The notes under the pieces: generated by a model
What the model saw: only the letters and a program-made list of their open reading frames with translations
Told to the model about the DNA's origin: nothing
The model's database searches: none
Position numbers and translations under genes: made by a program
NCBI RefSeq assembly: GCF_918698085.1
Contig: NZ_CAKKLP010000001.1
Location: 248,001 to 312,000, forward strand
Source of the DNA: Chryseobacterium sp. Bi04
GTDB lineage: Bacteria; Bacteroidota; Bacteroidia; Flavobacteriales; Weeksellaceae
DNA: 64,000 bases
Reading direction: 5' to 3'
Shown here: piece by piece, positions 17,698 to 24,982 of the stretch
Layout: the number at the start of each line of letters is the position of its first letter
Numbering within the stretch: position 1 is the first letter of the stretch

Positions 17698-18537
17698 CTA
17701 TTCCAATACCTCTATAGAATCTTTATGCTCACCTGCATATTTATAGATGATGAAAGGAGTAGATTTTCTCAACTCTCTCCCATTATCGGGGTCTATACCA
17801 TCCTCCGTAAAAAACTCAACCCCATTATTGTATTTGGAATACCATGTTTTCCCAAGTGCGTTGAATTCCGTCAGGGTATCCTTTCTGGTGATTTTTTTAA
17901 AATACTGGAATTTATGCTCATTCATTGCTACAATAGTAAGCCCCGGCCTGATATAGCTGCTGTCCGTTCCCATATATCTTTCTCCATCCCAATACATATA
18001 TTTTTTCTCAATACCCGGTTTTACAGGAGCTAAAAATGAGAGCCCTGCCTTTTTGTTATTAGAAAAAACAACACTTCCCGTAACAAGACATAATAATAGG
18101 GCAATTTCCATAATTCCCAACCCATTCTGCTTGATATACTCAGGTATTTTAAAATGCTGTTCATTGGTAATATTGATGACAAGCTTGGAAATTTGTTCCG
18201 ATATAGATTCTTCATCTTCATCCACCTTAATCTTTATCGTGGTTTTATTAGCCTGTTCATCTTCTTTCGTGAAAGTCCGGGAGAAGTCTGCAAAATCTTT
18301 ATACCCCAGGTACTGACTGAGCTTGTCAAGCTTAAAGGACTCAATATTTATTTTATCCTTAATTTCTGCCACATAGGCATCATAATACCTTACAAGAGTT
18401 TTATCTGCAATCGTAAAATAGAGTGTTTCCTCCAGGTGTACGCTTAAAAAAAGAGCTATTCCATTTTTCTTTTCCTTTCCGGAATCCTCTTCCCCCTGCC
18501 TGAATACCTCATGAATTAGTAGTTTTATTTTGGACAT
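17698..18537 (-). CDS. Single-pass membrane protein with possible N-terminal HTH
   Basis: I recognise no named family over the whole 279-residue length. Residues ~42-90 (TLVRYYDAYVAEI...LDKLSQYLGYKDFADFSRTF) resemble a helix-turn-helix-like segment that I recall in other flavobacterial proteins. One membrane segment lies at 142-158 (MEIALLLCLVTGSVVF), followed by a C-terminal part of about 120 residues that is probably periplasmic. This layout would suit a membrane-bound regulator that senses something outside and binds DNA inside, but that is inference. The N-terminal half is acidic and charged (KVDEDEESISEQ). It is transcribed away from the peptide/kinase locus at 18.9-21.5 kb, across a 380-base spacer. 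Confidence 0.6.
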   Translation of the reverse strand: MSKIKLLIHEVFRQGEEDSGKEKKNGIALFLSVHLEETLYFTIADKTLVRYYDAYVAEIKDKINIESFKLDKLSQYLGYKDFADFSRTFTKEDEQANKTTIKIKVDEDEESISEQISKLVINITNEQHFKIPEYIKQNGLGIMEIALLLCLVTGSVVFSNNKKAGLSFLAPVKPGIEKKYMYWDGERYMGTDSSYIRPGLTIVAMNEHKFQYFKKITRKDTLTEFNALGKTWYSKYNNGVEFFTEDGIDPDNGRELRKSTPFIIYKYAGEHKDSIEVLE

Positions 18538-18917
18538 ATATAGTTTTTATCAGTCTTTACAAAATAGATGATTTCCCATCATACCACATTACGGATTTCC
18601 GTAAGTCTATCCTGTCCATTTTCTGTCTATCGATGTCTATGTCTTGTCTAACACCTGCTTCACTTCTTGTCGCATCTTTGCTTCAGAAAATCAGTGATAA
18701 ACAAAACATTACAAAAACAAATTTACAAAACTGATTTCAAAATCACCAGATAAAACGGAGGAAAACTCCGGGTTGGGAAGCAGATGTTTCTCCTCCGTTT
18801 TTGAAGGTTCACTTCCCAAAAAATTAAGAAGCGCTTCGAAATTTTAATGTGTACAGCCTGAGATCAAGATTTCTCAGGAGGAAGAAAAACAATTTCAACT
18901 TCAAAAATTTTAAGGAA
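18538..18917 (+). promoter_or_regulatory. Structured spacer between divergent genes
   Basis: This 380-base spacer precedes the small peptide gene. A near-consensus -7 box (CATCTTTG, ~18674-18681) is visible. AAAACGGAGGA (18752-18762) and TCCTCCGTTTT (18791-18801) form a perfect 11-base inverted repeat. TTGGGAAG (18773-18780), inside its loop, is the exact complement of CTTCCCAA (18812-18819), outside it, so the two hairpins exclude each other. GAAGCGCTTC (18828-18837) is a ten-base palindrome. I see no ribosomal, tRNA or known riboswitch signature. No longer protein is encoded apart from a 23-codon in-frame extension of the peptide gene. Confidence 0.5.
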
Positions 18918-19124
18918 ATGATCCAGATTATACTAATGCTATTCGGTTTAGCATTCTCAAATAATAATGCACATACAGCAACAGGTGATAATGACGCAAC
19001 AGTAATAATGTCAATAACAGAAGACCCAATTACAGACGGAGGCGGAAACGGAAATGGTCACGGAAACGGAGGAAACACAGGAGGAAATACAGGACAAGTT
19101 CCACCCCCTTATAGCCAACCTTAA
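18918..19124 (+). CDS. Small exported Gly/Asn-rich peptide precursor
   Basis: No known family. From the preferred ATG at 18918 the product has 68 residues: a short hydrophobic leader (MIQIILMLFGLAFS), an acidic middle (GDNDATVIMSITEDPITDGG), then a Gly/Asn repeat tract ending VPPPYSQP. The composition suggests export and an extracellular or periplasmic role. A start at 18849 would add a basic 23-residue extension and spoil the leader. The gene lies between a structured leader and its own strong terminator, and 69 bases ahead of a TPR sensor kinase lipoprotein. It could be a ligand or accessory of that kinase, which is inference. It could also be a spurious frame; the terminator directly after its stop argues against that. 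Confidence 0.55.
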   Translation: MIQIILMLFGLAFSNNNAHTATGDNDATVIMSITEDPITDGGGNGNGHGNGGNTGGNTGQVPPPYSQP

Positions 19125-19132
19125 TCATTATG

Positions 19133-19162
19133 AAAGAACAGATTGTACAATCTGTTCTTTTT
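19133..19162 (+). terminator. Terminator between peptide gene and sensor kinase gene
   Basis: AAAGAACAGATTGT and ACAATCTGTTCTTT form a perfect 28-base palindrome running into a T-rich tract, eight bases after the peptide gene's stop. An apparent kinase start at 19130 falls inside it. Confidence 0.75.
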
Positions 19163-19172
19163 CTTTACTTTG
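19143..19172 (+). promoter_or_regulatory. Candidate promoter of the sensor kinase gene
   Basis: TTG (19143-19145), a 19-base spacer and TTACTTTG (19165-19172, 7 of 8 matches to TAnnTTTG) lie 20 bases before the ATG at 19193. The -33 part sits within the terminator palindrome, so peptide and kinase may be transcribed separately. Confidence 0.4.
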
Positions 19173-19192
19173 GATACTACAAAGTAATCTCC

Positions 19193-20854
19193 ATGAAAAA
19201 ACTCTTTACTATCTCCTTATCAATCCTATTACTCTCCTGTAATAGCAAAAAATCAGAAAAAGAAAGTATTACAGATGCTGAAGTTTATTATAAAATAGCT
19301 AAAAGTGACACAACTGGTAACCCATTCTATTACTTTAACATGGCTAAAAACTTGTATTTTGAGGCAAAAGACTCAACCGGAGTTGCTAGAGCATTGGTAA
19401 ACATGGCAATATTACAAGAACAAAAAGGAGATTACTATGGAAGTATTGAAACCTCTCTTGAAGCCGATCGTTATTTAGAAAATAAAACAGACAATATAAG
19501 TTTGCGAACATCAGCTTCAAATTTTAATAACATGGCGATCTGTTCCTCTTATCTTTATGACTTTGATAACTGCATCAAATATTATAAAAAGGCTATTCAA
19601 TATACCAATATTAAAGAAGATAAGTATATGTTTCAAAATAATCTCGGAGCAGCTTTGATCACTTTAAAAAAATATAAAGAAGCGATTAAAAACATACAGC
19701 TAGCGCTGCCAACGACAGACAGTCTAAAATACGCAATGGTCATCAATAACTTAGCAAGAGCAAAATATTATGATGATAAAAACTACAATCCTCTTTTTGA
19801 ATTTAATAGAGCGCTGGAAATAAGGAAAAGAAATAATAGCAGCATAGATGAGAATTCAAGCTATGCTACATTAGCTAATTATTATTTTTATTCTGACAAA
19901 AAGAAAGCGTTGTACTATGCTCAGCAAATGCTGAATACTGCTAAAAAAAATAAGAGTTTCGAGGATCAGCTCCAGGCATTACAAAAAATAATAAATCTAA
20001 CTCCTAATAATAATTTGGTCTATTTTGAAGAGTTCCAAAAATTAAATGATAGTGTACAAATTGCAAGAAATAAGGCAAAAAATCAATTTGCAACAATAAG
20101 GTACGATGTAGAAAAAAAGAATACAGAGAATCAAACATTAAAATTCCAGAAAGCAGAGAAAGAAGTTCAGCTCCTCTATCAAAATATTGGTATAGGTGCT
20201 TTGTCTTTATCCTTAATTGGTGGCTTATTTTGGTATAGAAGGAGGAAAAAAAGGCTTCAGCAGGAAAAGGAGCTTGAAGTAAAAAACACGCAACTGAAGA
20301 TGTCTAAAAAGGTTCACGATGTGGTAGCCAACGGGCTTTACCACATGATGATTGATGTTCAGAATAACCCTAACATGGACAAAACAAGAATTCTTAACGA
20401 TATTGAAAAAATGTATGAAGAATCCAGAGATATTTCTCATGAGAATATGGCAGAGAAAGATTTTGCATTACGCTTTATCAATATGATGACCTCCTATTCT
20501 TCTGATGTGCAGAAAGTTTTACCCGTAGGATACAAAGAGAGCATCTGGGAGAATATTTCATATAATACACAGCTTGAGGTTTACTATATTTTGAGAGAGA
20601 TTCTTGTAAATATGAAAAAACACAGCCACGCAAAACTAGCTTCTGTAAAATTTGAGAAAGACAATCATTGCTTAAAAATAAGATACACAGATAACGGCAT
20701 AGGAATCAATGATTTAAACTATCAAAAAGGGACGGGAATCCATAATACGGAAAACCGTATTGAAAGCATAGGAGGAGATATTATTTTTGAAAAAAATCCT
20801 ACAGGTGGATTAATTGTTCGAATAACCATTCCAATACAACCAAAATATGTTTAA
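19193..20854 (+). CDS. TPR-containing lipoprotein sensor histidine kinase
   Basis: The 553-residue product starts with a lipoprotein signal (MKKLFTISLSILLLSC, lipidated Cys16). TPR-type helices follow over residues ~35-280 (for example AVYYKIAKS, YYGSIETSLEADRYL, FDNCIKYYKKAIQYT), then a coiled coil and a membrane segment (~331-350). The cytoplasmic kinase has an H-box with His375 in SKKVHDVVANGLYHMM and a HATPase domain with REILVNMKKHS, RYTDNGIGI and GTGIHNTENRIESIGG. This is the HisKA_3/NarL-type layout with a periplasmic TPR sensor. It overlaps the response regulator by eight bases. The ligand is unknown; the peptide encoded upstream is a candidate. The start at 19193 gives the lipoprotein signal and avoids the terminator. 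Confidence 0.85.
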   Translation: MKKLFTISLSILLLSCNSKKSEKESITDAEVYYKIAKSDTTGNPFYYFNMAKNLYFEAKDSTGVARALVNMAILQEQKGDYYGSIETSLEADRYLENKTDNISLRTSASNFNNMAICSSYLYDFDNCIKYYKKAIQYTNIKEDKYMFQNNLGAALITLKKYKEAIKNIQLALPTTDSLKYAMVINNLARAKYYDDKNYNPLFEFNRALEIRKRNNSSIDENSSYATLANYYFYSDKKKALYYAQQMLNTAKKNKSFEDQLQALQKIINLTPNNNLVYFEEFQKLNDSVQIARNKAKNQFATIRYDVEKKNTENQTLKFQKAEKEVQLLYQNIGIGALSLSLIGGLFWYRRRKKRLQQEKELEVKNTQLKMSKKVHDVVANGLYHMMIDVQNNPNMDKTRILNDIEKMYEESRDISHENMAEKDFALRFINMMTSYSSDVQKVLPVGYKESIWENISYNTQLEVYYILREILVNMKKHSHAKLASVKFEKDNHCLKIRYTDNGIGINDLNYQKGTGIHNTENRIESIGGDIIFEKNPTGGLIVRITIPIQPKYV

Positions 20855-21509
20855 AAAAATCCTTATAGCCGAAGATCACGAAGTCAGGAATCTAGGAGTT
20901 GTAAATACACTTACAGAATTACAGATTCAGAATTTTGATTTTGTAAATTATTGTGACGATGCCTTACAAAAAATAAAAACAGCAGCTACAAACAATATTC
21001 CTTACGATCTGTTAATTACAGACTTATCTTTTGATAAAGATCATATAGAGCAAACAATCAATTCCGGTCAGAGGTTGATCGAAGAGGTAAAAAAAATTCA
21101 ACCTGGTTTGAAGATTATTGCATTTTCGATAGAAAAGAAACCTAAAATCATTGATGATCTTTTTAAAATACAGAATATCAATGGTTTTGTAAGCAAGGGA
21201 AGAAATGACGGTAAAGATCTAAGAAATACAATTAAGAAGGTTTTTTCCGGTGAAACCGTTATTCCACAAGAGATTTTAAATTCTATCCGAAACACATCCT
21301 TTGGGTTTACAGAATATGATGTAACCCTTATTGAGCTTCTTTCTAAGGGGTGGAAACAAAGTGAAATTGAAATATATTTTAAAGAAAATAAAATAACCCC
21401 TGACAGCAGAAGTGCCATAGAAAAAAGGTTAAATGATCTCCGCTTTGAACTTGGAGCCAAAAACAATATTGAATTGATCGTTATATGCAAAGACATTGGC
21501 ATTATATAA
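20847..21509 (+). CDS. Response regulator, NarL/LuxR-like with divergent output domain
   Basis: The 220-residue product has a receiver domain with the acidic pocket AEDHE (8-12), phosphoacceptor Asp59 in LLITDLSFD and the conserved Lys117 in GFVSKG. The C-terminal ~70 residues (FTEYDVTLIELLSKGWKQSEI...SAIEKRLNDLRFELGAKNNIEL) follow the LuxR HTH pattern but with an extended middle, so DNA binding is likely rather than certain. It overlaps the kinase gene by eight bases, so the two form a translationally coupled pair. A terminator follows. Confidence 0.85.
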   Translation: MFKKILIAEDHEVRNLGVVNTLTELQIQNFDFVNYCDDALQKIKTAATNNIPYDLLITDLSFDKDHIEQTINSGQRLIEEVKKIQPGLKIIAFSIEKKPKIIDDLFKIQNINGFVSKGRNDGKDLRNTIKKVFSGETVIPQEILNSIRNTSFGFTEYDVTLIELLSKGWKQSEIEIYFKENKITPDSRSAIEKRLNDLRFELGAKNNIELIVICKDIGII

Positions 21510-21536
21510 CTTGTTATTTATTAAAAACTAAAAACC

Positions 21537-21566
21537 AACCTTTCAGCATTTCTGGAAGGTTTTTTT
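21537..21566 (+). terminator. Intrinsic terminator after the response regulator
   Basis: AACCTTTCAG pairs with CTGGAAGGTT (one T-G pair) around CATTT, followed by a T run. It separates the two-component pair from the 11-gene operon. Confidence 0.8.
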
Positions 21567-21619
21567 ATGAAGTAATTTCAGTTTATGGTTTTCCGTAATG
21601 GATCAAGATGTAATGCTCA

Positions 21620-21627
21620 TATTTTTG
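21620..21627 (+). promoter_or_regulatory. -7 box of the 11-gene operon
   Basis: TATTTTTG matches TAnnTTTG and lies 23 bases before the ATG at 21651. It is the only clear promoter seen before 28041, which supports a single transcript for the operon. Confidence 0.5.
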
Positions 21628-21650
21628 AAGTGTTAAAACAATAAACAATT

Positions 21651-21914
21651 ATGGAATACAAAGTAATACCATTTGTTGCAACTGCCAATCAACAAAATAT
21701 GAGTGCAAAAAATATTGCAGAGCAACTTGACAATTTAATAAAAATTCATACCAATAACGGCTGGGAATATGTAAGGTTGGAAAGTGTATCTACCTATATA
21801 CAACCTGTTGATGGCTGCTTTGGTCTTGGTCAGAAACCAGGCTATATGACTTCATATCAAATGGCTGTTTTTACAAAGGAAGAAAATGAAAAGCCTGCTA
21901 ATTCTTCTTATTAA
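21651..21914 (+). CDS. DUF4177-like small protein
   Basis: The 87-residue product begins MEYKVIPFVATANQQN and has LDNLIKIHTNNGWEYVRLESVSTY followed by YQMAVFTKEE, the pattern of DUF4177 (EYKVVPF ... LNEYGxxGWELV ... FER). These are small proteins of unknown role. It is the first gene of the operon and its end overlaps the start of the YidD-like gene by 29 bases, which implies coupling. The Gly/Cys loop (PVDGCFGLGQKPG) is an addition to the usual core. Confidence 0.65.
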   Translation: MEYKVIPFVATANQQNMSAKNIAEQLDNLIKIHTNNGWEYVRLESVSTYIQPVDGCFGLGQKPGYMTSYQMAVFTKEENEKPANSSY

Positions 21915-22173
21915 AATGTATTGGATGGTAATTCCTCCAGCAAAAAGAAGGAAATGCATTTTCAGAACCAGCTGTTCCAAATACGTCTACGAAAGAACAA
22001 TCAATGATGGATTTATTTCAGGTTTAAAAGCGTTCAAATATCGTTTTAAAAACTGCAGATCTGGTGCTTACATCATAGAAAATCTTTCTGGAGAAATTCA
22101 AATCATTTTACCTAATCAAGAAGTTCTTAATGAAACGGAAGTTTCAGAAAGATTCATTAAAAATAAAAAATAG
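21886..22173 (+). CDS. YidD-like membrane protein insertion factor
   Basis: The 95-residue product has the YidD pattern: a hydrophobic, basic N-terminus (MKSLLILLIKMYWMVIPP), then CIFRTSCSKYVYE (Cys24, Cys30) and a basic GLKAFKYRFKNCRSG segment. YidD helps YidC insert membrane proteins and is usually next to rnpA/yidC. Here it is inside an operon of uncharacterised genes, and the usual P-T/S-CS motif reads RTSCS, so it may be a second, specialised copy. A start at 21916 would avoid the overlap but remove part of the conserved N-terminus, so 21886 is preferred. Confidence 0.75.
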   Translation: MKSLLILLIKMYWMVIPPAKRRKCIFRTSCSKYVYERTINDGFISGLKAFKYRFKNCRSGAYIIENLSGEIQIILPNQEVLNETEVSERFIKNKK

Positions 22174-22178
22174 TAATC

Positions 22179-22517
22179 ATGGGAAAATTTGTAATCACAC
22201 AAAGAGTCAACAACGAGTATCAATTCAATATGAAAGCCGGAAACGGAGAAATTATTTTAACCAGCGAAGGATATGTCCAGAAGGCGTCATGCCAAAAAGG
22301 AATAGAATCTGTAAAAGTCAATTCACAGGAAGATTCAAGATATGACAGACGCGAGGCCGTAAACAACAAAGATTATTTTGTTCTTAAAGCCAGAAATGGA
22401 GAAATTATTGGTAAAAGCCCGTTGTATAGTACAAAATCTGGTATGGAAAACGGAATTACTTCTGTAAAAAATAATGCAGCTAACGCAGAAATCATTGATG
22501 AAACTTTAAAAAATTAA
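22179..22517 (+). CDS. YegP/DUF1508 family protein
   Basis: The 112 residues contain two tandem copies of the YegP repeat: NGEIILTSEGY...GIESVK near residues 22-46 and NGEIIGKSPLY...GITSVK near residues 72-96. These are UPF0339/DUF1508 units, small beta-alpha domains that pair into one fold and occur in bacteria and phages. No biochemical function is established. It starts five bases after the YidD-like gene. Confidence 0.88.
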   Translation: MGKFVITQRVNNEYQFNMKAGNGEIILTSEGYVQKASCQKGIESVKVNSQEDSRYDRREAVNNKDYFVLKARNGEIIGKSPLYSTKSGMENGITSVKNNAANAEIIDETLKN

Positions 22518-22521
22518 AACC

Positions 22522-23592
22522 ATGGATCTTAAAATAAAACTGGAACAGTTACATCAAAAAGTAACAGGCCTAAAGGAGCAAATTGGTACTGAAGAAGCTA
22601 CAAAAAATGCCTTTGTGATGCCTTTCATACAGATCCTGGGTTATGATATTTTCAATCCTACTGAAGTTGTCCCCGAACATGTTTGTGATATCGGAACAAA
22701 GAAAGGAGAAAAGGTAGATTATGTAATCAAAAATAATGATGAACCCATTTTCATTATTGAATGTAAACATTGGAAAGAAAGTGCTGATGCCCATAATTCT
22801 CAGCTCCATAGGTATTATCACGTTTCGAAAACCAGATTTGGAGTTTTAACCAATGGAATAGTTTACAACTTTTATACAGATTTGGAGAAGCCCAATATCA
22901 TGGATGAAAAACCGTTTTTCACTATTAATATTGAAGACCTAAAAGACAGTTCCATTAAAATTCTGGAAAGCTTCACAAAGAAAGATTATAATCTGGAAAG
23001 CATTCTCGATTCTGCAGAAGCATTAAAATACATCAAAGCCATCAGAAAAGAATTCGAAAAAGAGATCGAAAATCCGTCTGATGAAATGGTAAAGCTTTTA
23101 GTGAACCGTTTTTTTGAAAAGCCTTTAACAGCAAATAGAATGGTTTCTTTCAAAGAATATGCTAAAAAAGCTTTAATGACTTCTATTAATGAATCCATCA
23201 GTTTTCGGTTAAAATCCGCATTGAGCATTAATGAACAAATAGAAAAAAGAGAAGATGATATAAAAACATCACAGCCTATCGATGAGAATAATGATTCTAA
23301 AATTGTCACCACAGAAGAAGAACTGGAAGGATTTCAAATTGTAAAAGCCATTCTGAGAGAAAAAATTCCGTCTTCGAGAATTGCTTACAGAGATACTTTA
23401 TCCTACTTCGGGATTCTGTTGGATGATAACAACAGAAAGCCACTTTGCAGATTACATTTTAATACAACGAATAAATATTTAGAAACTTTTCACAACGGAA
23501 AGGAGGCGGGAGAAAAGGTTCTATTAAATACTCTTGATGAAATCTACAATTATAGGAGCCAACTTCATCAGACATTAGAAAATTATTCCTAA
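22522..23592 (+). CDS. Stand-alone HsdR-N/PD-(D/E)xK nuclease-like protein
   Basis: The first ~150 of 356 residues match the N-terminal nuclease domain of type I restriction subunit R (HSDR_N). It shows AFVMPFIQILGYDIFNPTEVV, then Asp66 in VDYVI and Glu80-Cys-Lys82 in IIECKHW, the D...ExK nuclease residues, and RFGVLTNGIVYNFYTD. The rest has no helicase motifs. It is a helical linker (~150-265) and a C-terminal part with LDDNNRKPLCRLHF. No HsdM or HsdS gene is nearby. Such solitary proteins are often called 'type I restriction enzyme HsdR N-terminal domain protein' without tested function. It starts four bases after yegP. Confidence 0.82.
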   Translation: MDLKIKLEQLHQKVTGLKEQIGTEEATKNAFVMPFIQILGYDIFNPTEVVPEHVCDIGTKKGEKVDYVIKNNDEPIFIIECKHWKESADAHNSQLHRYYHVSKTRFGVLTNGIVYNFYTDLEKPNIMDEKPFFTINIEDLKDSSIKILESFTKKDYNLESILDSAEALKYIKAIRKEFEKEIENPSDEMVKLLVNRFFEKPLTANRMVSFKEYAKKALMTSINESISFRLKSALSINEQIEKREDDIKTSQPIDENNDSKIVTTEEELEGFQIVKAILREKIPSSRIAYRDTLSYFGILLDDNNRKPLCRLHFNTTNKYLETFHNGKEAGEKVLLNTLDEIYNYRSQLHQTLENYS

Positions 23593-23604
23593 AAAATGAT
23601 ACCC

Positions 23605-24123
23605 ATGAAAAAATTAATCCCATTCATCGTACTTTCTTTCAGCTTATTTCTTTTAAATGCTTGCTTTAAAGCCAATGACAACATAGGACACTTTGGAAGA
23701 TGTACGGGTTCGGCCTATTGCACCGCCTGTTCAAATTGTTCAGGGTGCGGGCACTGCAACAGTGGTGGAACTTGTGGTGTCTGTCGTGGCGAATCTTCTG
23801 GAAGAAACTCATCTTCAGGCAGCTCCACTAAAAGTAAATATAAAAAACACAAATCTTCAGATTCTTATAAATCCTCAAAAATTGAATCTGGTAAGCCGCC
23901 AAAAGTATTTATTGATAAGGTTAATATTAGCTCCAGCAACAGATATATGGCGGGAATTGAAGCGATAAATATTTACGAAAGACCATCATTTAAATCTAAA
24001 GTAATAACAACTGTTCCCAAAAACACCCAATTGATTCAGCTTGCAAAAGAAGGCTCTTGGTACAGGGTGCAGGTAAAATCAAGTGAAAAAAAAGGGTACA
24101 TCTTCAATAAAAACATACAATAA
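23605..24123 (+). CDS. Cys-rich SH3-domain lipoprotein
   Basis: From the ATG at 23605 the product has 172 residues with a lipoprotein signal (LFLLNAC, Cys20). A compact stretch with eight cysteines follows (33, 39, 42, 45, 48, 51, 57, 60) that looks like a metal-binding knot. After a Ser/Lys linker comes an SH3b-type domain (~112-172) with INIYERPSFKSKVITTVPKN and GSWYRVQV. SH3b domains usually bind peptidoglycan or peptides. An ATG three codons upstream (23596) is equally open. Position in the cell is probably the periplasmic face of a membrane. The role in the operon is unknown. Confidence 0.75.
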   Translation: MKKLIPFIVLSFSLFLLNACFKANDNIGHFGRCTGSAYCTACSNCSGCGHCNSGGTCGVCRGESSGRNSSSGSSTKSKYKKHKSSDSYKSSKIESGKPPKVFIDKVNISSSNRYMAGIEAINIYERPSFKSKVITTVPKNTQLIQLAKEGSWYRVQVKSSEKKGYIFNKNIQ

Positions 24124-24140
24124 TCAAAAAACAAAATAAT

Positions 24141-24767
24141 ATGAACTTAAAGAAATTCTTAAATGAAGAACAGGATCCTCAAGCTGTTGAAAAGCTTTTA
24201 GGAAGAATCAACAGCCTTCTCACCTTACAGGAAGCTGTAGAATATATAGCTGTTCAAAAGAAACCTGTTATCAATTTATCTCCTGATTGTATTGCCTTAA
24301 CTAACAGAAGAATTATTTTCTGCAGGCCAAAAACCTTCGGCTTATCAATGGATTTTCAGGATTACAGCTGGGTAGATGTAGCGGATTGCCACATCAAAGA
24401 AGGAATTGTTGGTTCTACATTTATCATGAGAACAACAACAAACTATACCAATACGATGGATTATCTTCCAAAAAATCAAGCCAGAAAACTGTATCAGTTT
24501 GCACAGGAAGTGGAAGAAAGAATGCGCGGTTTACGAAGAGAAAAAAATATTGAAACTTTGAGAGCTTCTGCAGGAGGCGTAACCGTAAACAATGTCACTC
24601 CTATTATCACACCATCTCCACAATTTCAGCAGGAAAAAAAGACATTGCTGATAGAGAATGAAGATCCTTTTGCCTTATTGCAGAAATTAAAAGATTTAAA
24701 GGAGAACGGAATAATTTCTCCTGAAGAGTTTGAAATAAAAAAGAACGAAATTTTAGCAAGAGTTTAA
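24141..24767 (+). CDS. PH-like plus SHOCT domain protein
   Basis: In this 208-residue protein, residues ~30-130 form a bacterial PH-like domain (SPDCIALTNRRIIFCRPKTFG...SWVDVADCHIKEGIVGSTFIMRT). The C-terminus is a SHOCT motif (DPFALLQKLKDLKENGIISPEEFEIKKNEILARV), a short helical oligomerisation element. This pairing is common in small bacterial proteins of unknown function, often near membrane proteins. It is followed after three bases by a TM2 protein, a frequent neighbour of SHOCT proteins. Confidence 0.82.
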   Translation: MNLKKFLNEEQDPQAVEKLLGRINSLLTLQEAVEYIAVQKKPVINLSPDCIALTNRRIIFCRPKTFGLSMDFQDYSWVDVADCHIKEGIVGSTFIMRTTTNYTNTMDYLPKNQARKLYQFAQEVEERMRGLRREKNIETLRASAGGVTVNNVTPIITPSPQFQQEKKTLLIENEDPFALLQKLKDLKENGIISPEEFEIKKNEILARV

Positions 24768-24770
24768 ATT

Positions 24771-24980
24771 ATGAAATCTACCACCGCATTACTTGCATTT
24801 TTCCTGGGAGGATTAGGCATTCACAGATTTTACTTAGGCCAAACTGTTATGGGATTACTTTATCTGGTATTTTGCTGGACTTTCATTCCCGCATTAATTG
24901 CATTTTTCGATTTCTTCATTTTTATTTTTATGTCTGAAAACCGGTTTAATTCTAAATATAATCTCAAAACAGGATTTTAA
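24771..24980 (+). CDS. TM2-domain membrane protein
   Basis: These 69 residues are almost entirely the TM2 domain: helix one with LLAFFLGGLGIHRFYLGQ, a short turn, and helix two with TFIPALIAFFDFFIFIFM. TM2 proteins are small two-helix membrane proteins; their function is unknown in bacteria. The spacing to both neighbours is two or three bases. Confidence 0.9.
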   Translation: MKSTTALLAFFLGGLGIHRFYLGQTVMGLLYLVFCWTFIPALIAFFDFFIFIFMSENRFNSKYNLKTGF

Positions 24981-24982
24981 AT

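Noticed and set aside
17725..18447. Plus-strand frames of 60-100 codons
   Set aside because: Antisense to the 279-residue membrane protein, which has a coherent layout of HTH-like segment and membrane helix; the plus frames have none.
18849..18917. Basic N-terminal extension of the small peptide gene
   Set aside because: It would place charged residues before the hydrophobic leader; the ATG at 18918 gives a normal export signal.
19130..19192. Longer start for the TPR sensor kinase (MKEQIVQS...)
   Set aside because: These codons lie in the 28-base terminator palindrome, and the extension would hide the lipoprotein signal that begins at 19193.
21098..21502. 134-codon minus-strand frame
   Set aside because: Antisense to the output half of the response regulator; no family features.
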